This document shows, piece after piece, positions 35,250 to 43,208 of a stretch of 43,208 bases of DNA. Made by a program: the position numbers and the translations under genes. The DNA comes from Candidatus Sulfopaludibacter sp. SbA3. GTDB lineage: Bacteria > Acidobacteriota > Terriglobia > Bryobacterales > Bryobacteraceae. How positions within the stretch are numbered: position 1 is the first letter of the stretch; each line of letters starts with the position of its first letter. The stretch is taken from NCBI GenBank assembly GCA_945893365.1, contig CAMDED010000057.1, positions 1-43,208 on the forward strand, in the 5' to 3' direction. The notes beneath the pieces are model-generated. The model was not told where the DNA came from. It was given only the letters and a program-made list of their open reading frames with translations, and did not search any database.

Positions 35250-35869
35250 CGCATTTTGAAACTGACTCGCTTCTCGCCGCCATTTCCCATTGACAGCTTT
35301 GCAACTAATTTTCCGCGTTGATTCCACTCGCGTTAGCGCCAAAACCGCCCCGCCTCGAACCTCCCAGGGATGTACAATCCACATAGAAGGGTGAGGTGCA
35401 TAGCCCGAACCAAAAAAAGGACAAAATTCACTCTTTGCTCCGACCAATCCCAAGCACATGATAAACAGCCACTTACAGGACCATCTCGCAGTGCAGCCAT
35501 ATTTTCGCATGCTGCGCCACCCACCGCCACCGCGACCCGCACACTGCAAGCAGCCGGGAAACCCACTCCTCGCACCTTTCCACACGAAAACTTACTTTCT
35601 GCGTCACCCCCCCACTCAAGCACTTCACTCAAAACAGCTTACGCCCCTCCTCTCCCTCCTTGCTCTGCGTCACCCCCTTCACCCAACCCATCCACTACCA
35701 GACTATGCCCCAGCCCATCCCTAGCCTATCCGAACCCCATCCGCTCAGCCTTAGGCCGGGCCACTTTGAACCCCAAAAAACGCCATTCGATGGTTTCTCA
35801 TTCCCTATCAACGGCTTGCGGGCGATCATGCAGAATCGGACGATTTTTAGAGGTCTACGAGGTCTAACT
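35250..35869. other. 620-bp leader region before the dehydratase operon
   Basis: No supported gene. The open frame of the next gene extends back to 35660 but encodes proline-rich non-conserved sequence, so it is taken as leader. The middle part is strikingly C-rich. GGTCTA occurs twice close to the ATG (35851-35867). Confidence 0.5.
35521..35745 (+). promoter_or_regulatory. C-rich, G-poor leader, possible Rho-utilisation site
   Basis: Over 35521-35700 a hand count gives about 88 C and about 20 G in 180 nt, unlike the balanced GC of nearby genes. Such a 'C over G bubble' without structure is the mark of rut sites. TGCGTCACCCCC occurs twice (about 35610 and about 35667). The region would be transcribed as a long leader of the dehydratase operon, so Rho-dependent attenuation is possible. 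Confidence 0.4.
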
Positions 35870-37633
35870 ATGAGTACCCAGCCCTTCGAACCAAAACCCA
35901 CGCCGCCCGTCGGCCTGGTCCAGATCGACTCCATCGAGGACATCATCAGGAAGCGGCTCGCCGATGAGCGGGCGCGCCTCGAAGCCGAAGCGGGTGTCGC
36001 CAGGCGCGATGCTCATCACTTCAAAAAGCCCGTCGAGCGCCCGTTCACAAAGGACCAGCGCGGCCACACCACCCTCCTGTTCGGCGGCCTCACCTGGAAG
36101 CACGAAAAGCTCGTCCACGGCGCTTTCGAAGGCCTCGGCTACGTCTCGGAGGTCATCCCCACCCCCGATGTCCGCGCCTTCCAGGCCGGCAAGGAATACG
36201 GCAACAACGGCCAGTGCAATCCCACCTATTTTACGGTCGGAAACCTTGTCCAGTATCTCCAGACACTTGAGGAGCAGGGGCTCACCAAGCAGGAGATCAT
36301 CGACCGCTACGTCTTCCTCACCGCCGGCGCCTGCGGCCCGTGCCGCTTCGGCATGTACGAAGCCGAATACCGGCTGGCCCTCCGCAACTCCGGTTTCGAC
36401 GGCTTCCGCGTCATGCTCTTCCAGCAGTCCGGCGGCCTCAGCCAGTCCGACGCCGAAGCCGGTCTTGAGATGAATCTCGACTTCTTCCTCGGCATCCTCA
36501 ACGCGCTCAACTGCGGCGACGTCATCAACGAAGTCGCCTACCAGATCAGGCCCTTTGAGGTGAACGCCGGCGAGACCGATCAGCGCCTCGACGAAGTCAT
36601 GGACTACATGCACGAGGTCTTCCGCAAGAAGCAGCCCTGGCAGCTCGGCGACAATCTCGCCAAATACCTCGGCGGCTTTTCCGATACCGCGGAATACATC
36701 GGCAAGTTCGTCAATCAGCTCAAGGGCGAGGACCTCATGCCGTCCCTCCGTCGCGCGCGCGACATGTACGACGTCATCGAAGTGGACCGCCTCCGCGTGA
36801 AGCCGATCGTCAAGATCACCGGTGAATTCTGGGCTCAGACCACCGAGGGCGACGGCAACTTCAACATGTTCAAATTCCTCGAGCGCGAAGGCGCGCAGGT
36901 GATCGTCGAGCCGATCGGCACCTGGATCATGTACATGATTCACCAGGTCGTGCAGAAGTACAAGGACCTGAAGGGTCTCGAAGAAGGCGCGGTGATGCCT
37001 CCGCTATGGCGGCTCGACAAGCGCGCGAAGATCGAGTTCAACTTCCGTAACAAGGTCGCTAAGCTGAAGCTGGCGGAAGCGATCTTCAAGAACGAGTATC
37101 ACAAGATCGTAGACGCGCTCGGCGGCGTGGGCCATCACCTCATCGATCAGTACGAATTGCAGCGCATCGGCCATCCTTTCTACAACTCGCGCGCCGGCGG
37201 CGGGGAAGGCCATCTCGAAATCGCCAAGAACATCTATTACACGAACAAAGACCTCGCCCACATGGTGCTCTCGGTCAAGCCGTTCGGCTGCATGCCTTCC
37301 ACGCAGTCCGATGGAGCGCAATCCGCCGTCGTTTCGAACTACAAGGACATGATCTACCTCCCGGTCGAAACCTCCGGCGAAGGCGAGATCAACGCTCATA
37401 GCCGCGTGCAGATGGCTCTTGGCGAGGCCAAGGCGAAGGCCAAGCGCGAGTTCGCGGAGACCCTCGAAAAGACCGGTCTTACGCTCGACGAATGCCGCGC
37501 CTTCACCGCCGCGCATCCGGAAATGAATCGCGCCCTGTACAAGGTCCCTCACACCAAGGGCATCGTCGGCACAGCTGCGAATTTCGTGATGCACATCGCC
37601 GAACGCATGAAGAAAGAGACCGTAGTTCAGTAG
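35870..37633 (+). CDS. 2-hydroxyacyl-CoA dehydratase-like iron-sulfur protein
   Basis: Protein of 587 aa related to the 2-hydroxyglutaryl-CoA dehydratase D component/benzoyl-CoA reductase group (COG3580/3581 type). These use one-electron reduction, driven by an ATP-dependent activase, on a bound iron-sulfur cluster. Candidate cluster cysteines are Cys116 (NGQCNPTYF), Cys155 and Cys158 (AGACGPCRFG) and Cys474 (PFGCMPSTQSDG). The first 60 residues form a charged helical lead-in. The ATG at 35870 starts the conserved part. The activase gene begins 12 bp downstream, so the two form an operon. The substrate is unknown, and no CoA-transferase gene is nearby. Confidence 0.8.
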   Translation: MSTQPFEPKPTPPVGLVQIDSIEDIIRKRLADERARLEAEAGVARRDAHHFKKPVERPFTKDQRGHTTLLFGGLTWKHEKLVHGAFEGLGYVSEVIPTPDVRAFQAGKEYGNNGQCNPTYFTVGNLVQYLQTLEEQGLTKQEIIDRYVFLTAGACGPCRFGMYEAEYRLALRNSGFDGFRVMLFQQSGGLSQSDAEAGLEMNLDFFLGILNALNCGDVINEVAYQIRPFEVNAGETDQRLDEVMDYMHEVFRKKQPWQLGDNLAKYLGGFSDTAEYIGKFVNQLKGEDLMPSLRRARDMYDVIEVDRLRVKPIVKITGEFWAQTTEGDGNFNMFKFLEREGAQVIVEPIGTWIMYMIHQVVQKYKDLKGLEEGAVMPPLWRLDKRAKIEFNFRNKVAKLKLAEAIFKNEYHKIVDALGGVGHHLIDQYELQRIGHPFYNSRAGGGEGHLEIAKNIYYTNKDLAHMVLSVKPFGCMPSTQSDGAQSAVVSNYKDMIYLPVETSGEGEINAHSRVQMALGEAKAKAKREFAETLEKTGLTLDECRAFTAAHPEMNRALYKVPHTKGIVGTAANFVMHIAERMKKETVVQ

Positions 37634-37645
37634 CCCGGGGAGAAC

Positions 37646-41221
<3,576 letters not shown>

Positions 41222-41689
41222 TCGCGGGGTCGGAACAAGGCTCGCAACATCTTTCGAGTTGTTCTCGCAACCGTCGGCAGATTCGGAGCGGGCCTGCGAT
41301 TCGAGCAGAGTGTTTGTTCTGAAGGTGCAGTCACCTCCGATATCGGTAGTGTCCATGCACGTCACACTACTGTTGAATGGAGTCGGTTAGACGGCATTGA
41401 CGGCGCACGATGAGAATGTTGCCCCAATTGGTCCTGAATTCTGCAGCCCTACACGGTAACGGACTGAGAGCAAGATCAATGGCAGTCAGTGCCATGGTGA
41501 GACATAGACGAAAAGGCATTTTAGCTCCAAGGAGACATCGCTTGTAAACCGGAATTACCATTTTCGCTCCCGGCTCTTGGATAAGCATACACCCAGCGGC
41601 ACATCCAGCCTTGACGGTCCGGCCGCCAGTCGTTAAAACGCGCGTCTCGGGCGACTGAACCGCAGCTACAGCAGCATGTCGGCGGGTTG
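41222..41689. other. Gap between activase and reductase genes
   Basis: 468 bp. It holds copy 2 of the 36-nt repeat (41623-41658) and a 7-bp inverted repeat GTAGTGT/ACACTAC around 41347-41370. A minus-strand frame (41367-41588) contains a signal-peptide-like stretch (MPFRLCLTMALTAIDLALSP) followed by only 30 residues; it may be a fragment of a secreted-protein gene, but I do not call it. Confidence 0.45.
41623..41658 (+). repeat. 36-nt direct repeat, copy 2
   Basis: Starts CCGCCAGTCGT and ends GGGCGACTGA; it repeats the 3' end of the activase gene, including the stop codon, 33 of 36 bases identical. Confidence 0.85.
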
Positions 41690-42637
41690 CTACACCGCCG
41701 GCGCCGGCACGAAGGCGTCACAATTGATCTCGCGGCTTGCCATGCCCGCAAGAAAGAGGCTCTTCTTCAACAGGTTGACGATCTGCGGATCGCCGCAGAC
41801 GTAACCGCGCCACCCCGCCAGTTTCGGATGGGCAGCGAGCACGACTTCCGGTAGCGGGCCATCGCGGTTCAATAGCGCCGGCCGGTAATGGAAGTTCGGA
41901 TGCCTGGCGTGCAACGCCTCCAGCTCTTTCACCAGGTAGAGGCCGCGTTCGTCAAGCGCGCCGTGATAGAGCCAGACCGGTCCGTCGTGACCTTGCCCGA
42001 GCGCGTCGCGCACGATGCCGTAAAGCGGCGCCAGTCCCGTTCCGGTCCCAATCAGAAGGAGCGGCTGCCCGGGCGCGCCAGTCGTGTAGAAGCAGGTTCC
42101 GGCCGGTCCCTGCACGGTAAGCTCGGCTCCCGGTTGAGCGGCGCCGGCAAGCCAACTGCTCATCCGCCCGTTCGGAATCACGCGAACGTGAAGCTCAATC
42201 ATCCCGTCCTCCGGCAGACTGGCAATGGAGTAGCTGCGGCCCAAACCGTCGGCTCGGAACAGCGTCAGATATTGACCCGCCCGGTGGCGGAGCGGCTCAG
42301 CGCATTCGAGCGCTACGCGAAGCACGGTATCGCTCAGCCAACTGGTGGCCACGAGCCTTGTCGCGGTCCGAACTCCGGGGTCGGGCAGTGTGGCGGCGAA
42401 ATCCTGTTCCGGACGGCAGACGCAGGCAAGGAAGTAGCCCTGCTCGGCGAGCGCGGGCTTAAGTCCGGCTTGTGAGGCGGGTGGGACTGGGCCTTCGGTG
42501 GCGTGCAGGAGGCAGCTTTGGCAAACGCCCGCGCGGCAGGAGTGGGACACCGGAGCCCCGGCGCGGAGCAGCGCGTCGAGAACCGTTTCAGAGGGCAGCA
42601 CCTCGATTTGCTGCGTACCCCAGGTGACAACCGGCAC
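41690..42637 (-). CDS. Ferredoxin-FAD-NAD(P) reductase, oxygenase-reductase type
   Basis: Electron-transfer protein of 315 aa with three modules. First is a plant-type [2Fe-2S] ferredoxin at about 1-80, cluster Cys34, Cys39, Cys42 (SCRAGVCQSC) and Cys72. Second is an FAD domain with GRSYSIAS (RxYS). Third is an NAD(P) domain with GTGTGLAPLYG, ending CGDPQIVNLLKKSLFLAGM. The order matches the reductases of bacterial ring hydroxylases. No oxygenase is nearby; the gene lies directly after a truncated haemoglobin on the same strand (3 bp apart), so it likely reduces that globin. Flavohaemoglobin does the same job in one chain. Confidence 0.88.
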   Translation of the reverse strand: MPVVTWGTQQIEVLPSETVLDALLRAGAPVSHSCRAGVCQSCLLHATEGPVPPASQAGLKPALAEQGYFLACVCRPEQDFAATLPDPGVRTATRLVATSWLSDTVLRVALECAEPLRHRAGQYLTLFRADGLGRSYSIASLPEDGMIELHVRVIPNGRMSSWLAGAAQPGAELTVQGPAGTCFYTTGAPGQPLLLIGTGTGLAPLYGIVRDALGQGHDGPVWLYHGALDERGLYLVKELEALHARHPNFHYRPALLNRDGPLPEVVLAAHPKLAGWRGYVCGDPQIVNLLKKSLFLAGMASREINCDAFVPAPAV

Positions 42638-42640
42638 GGG

Positions 42641-43006
42641 CTAGCGGTTCAACACGTCGGCGCGCGTGGATTCGGCGATTGCCGCAACTTGCGCGATCAG
42701 ATGCGGGGCGACGCCAAGTTCGGCGAGGCTCGCGCCGAGCAGTTCCACTACCGCGTCGAAGTGGGAGTCGTTCAGCCCGCGCTCGACCAGGTGAGCGTGG
42801 CCGCGCCGCATATCTTGGCCGGTATAGTTTGCAGGGCCGCCAAACGCCATGGTGAGAAAAGCCTTCTGTTTGGCGATCTGCCGGTCCATGTCGACGGCGT
42901 CGAAGAAGCGGCTGACGCGGTCGTCCGTAAGCACCTTTCGATAAAAGACGTCCACCGCGGCTTCGACGGCGGCCGATCCACCGAGTTGTTCGTAAAGAGT
43001 AGGCAT
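42641..43006 (-). CDS. Group 1 truncated haemoglobin
   Basis: Small haem protein of the 2/2 globin fold, 121 aa from the start at 43006. It opens MPTLYEQLGGSAAVEAAVDV, the usual group 1 start. FFDAVDMDRQIAKQKAFLTM supplies the B/E-helix region, FGGPANYTGQDMRRGHAHL carries the proximal His (HAHL), and the helical tail is normal. The longer frame to 43054 would cross the promoter and operator-like palindrome, so 43006 is preferred. Together with the reductase 3 bp downstream it probably oxidises nitric oxide to nitrate with O2. Confidence 0.9.
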   Translation of the reverse strand: MPTLYEQLGGSAAVEAAVDVFYRKVLTDDRVSRFFDAVDMDRQIAKQKAFLTMAFGGPANYTGQDMRRGHAHLVERGLNDSHFDAVVELLGASLAELGVAPHLIAQVAAIAESTRADVLNR

Positions 43007-43015
43007 AGTTGGAAT

Positions 43016-43036
43016 CGAAGCATTGATGATGCATCG
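43016..43036 (-). promoter_or_regulatory. Palindrome before the globin gene, possible NO-responsive operator
   Basis: On the minus strand CGATGCAT, five bases, ATGCTTCG: arms match at 7 of 8 positions. The ATGCAT-type half resembles NsrR sites. It ends nine bases before the ATG and covers the candidate -10 box. Confidence 0.35.
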
Positions 43037-43054
43037 TTTGCGGAGGCAAGTCAA
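43026..43054 (-). promoter_or_regulatory. Candidate promoter of the globin-reductase operon
   Basis: On the minus strand TTGACT (43054-43049), a 17-nt spacer and CATCAT (43031-43026). The -35 is good and the -10 weak, as often found at repressed or activated promoters. The palindrome overlaps the -10. Confidence 0.4.
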
Positions 43055-43111
43055 CCCGCGGTGTGCGACATCAAAGTGCGATGGCGGTAGGTTTCTTTTT
43101 TGTGGCGTAAA

Positions 43112-43135
43112 TCTTAGCGTTGTTATACGCTAAGA
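43112..43135 (+). promoter_or_regulatory. Perfect 8-bp inverted repeat before the last gene
   Basis: TCTTAGCG, an 8-base loop TTGTTATA, and CGCTAAGA. The loop side holds a possible -10 (TTATAC). The right arm ends next to the GAGGAGG ribosome-binding site of the gene at 43150. It could be an operator for autoregulation or an RNA hairpin near the ribosome site. Confidence 0.45.
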
Positions 43136-43149
43136 GAGGAGGCCCCACC

Positions 43150-43208
43150 ATGAACGACTCTTTGCCTCAGTTGGAAGCCCAAAAAGCCGCTCTGCTGCAC
43201 CAACTCGC
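43150..43208 (+). CDS. 5' end of a small gene, possibly DUF6788 family
   Basis: ATG at 43150 after a strong GAGGAGG site; the visible product is MNDSLPQLEAQKAALLHQL, an amphipathic helical start, cut by the window edge. It recalls the N-terminus of DUF6788 proteins, often found near mobile elements, but 19 residues are too few to be sure. Confidence 0.5.
   Translation, partial: MNDSLPQLEAQKAALLHQL

Noticed and set aside
35660-35869. Upstream extension of the dehydratase frame
   Set aside because: The added residues are proline-rich, come from C-biased leader DNA, and the conserved protein starts at 35870.
41367-41588. Minus-strand 73-codon frame with signal-like start
   Set aside because: Only about 30 residues follow the hydrophobic stretch, no family match, and it lies in an apparently inserted segment.

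Overview
The window looks like a chromosomal segment of an acidobacterium of the Solibacter/Bryobacter group (Bryobacterales). This rests on family knowledge, not on a search. The clues are a secreted protein ending in the TIGR03437 domain typical of Solibacter, an Oar-like TonB-dependent receptor with an N-terminal carboxypeptidase-regulatory domain, a HAF-repeat protein with a PEP-CTERM tail, a Tat-type Gfo/Idh oxidoreductase, a CehA/McBA-like metallohydrolase, and an ECF-sigma/anti-sigma/HEAT cluster. Coding DNA is GC-rich. I saw no rRNA or tRNA gene and no CRISPR array.

Layout. 1-1338: frameshifted IS4-family transposase remnant, then a wrecked dienelactone hydrolase gene on the minus strand. 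1339-9884: carbohydrate and surface functions (Gfo/Idh oxidoreductase, HAF/PEP-CTERM protein, Oar-like receptor, amidase, SMP-30 lactonase). 10151-15420: a tight five-gene operon encoding a type III-A-like Csm effector complex (Cas10/Csm1, Csm2, Csm3, Csm4, Csm5) with no cas1, cas2, cas6, csm6 or array nearby. 15431-16257: a doubtful small ORF and a secreted PEGA protein. 16258-23158: a small unknown gene, a GNAT acetyltransferase, an MFS transporter, a decayed secreted-protein gene, a CehA/McbA metallohydrolase and an SDR. 23504-29182: ECF sigma factor, zinc-finger anti-sigma, two HEAT proteins and a TPR protein. 29220-33844: TIGR03437 protein and threonine synthase. 33951-35249: truncated IS1380-like transposase joined to a frameshifted Shedu (DUF4263) nuclease gene. 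35870-41221: an ATP-driven 2-hydroxyacyl-CoA-dehydratase-like protein and its large double-ATPase activase, behind a C-rich leader. 41690-43006: plant-type-ferredoxin reductase and truncated haemoglobin, probably an NO-detoxification pair. 43150-end: start of a small gene behind a perfect palindrome.

Main points of interest. The Csm operon is unusual in three proteins at once. Cas10 starts directly at Palm1 (no HD nuclease, no zinc cysteines) but keeps GGDD. Csm2 carries an RG/GD-rich disordered N-terminal tail. Csm4 has an Ala/Glu/Pro-rich insertion of about 113 residues built from duplicated DNA. Csm3 keeps its predicted catalytic Asp. The complex therefore looks able to bind and cut RNA and perhaps make cyclic oligoadenylate, but guide, processing enzyme and any downstream effector must lie elsewhere or not exist.

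Regulation. Several genes have a TAnnnT-like -10 box only 5-8 nt before the start codon, which predicts leaderless mRNAs. The ECF gene and the TPR gene share an AAC-N18-TCTAA promoter; in the TPR case it is created at the junction of two tandem 33/34-nt repeats.
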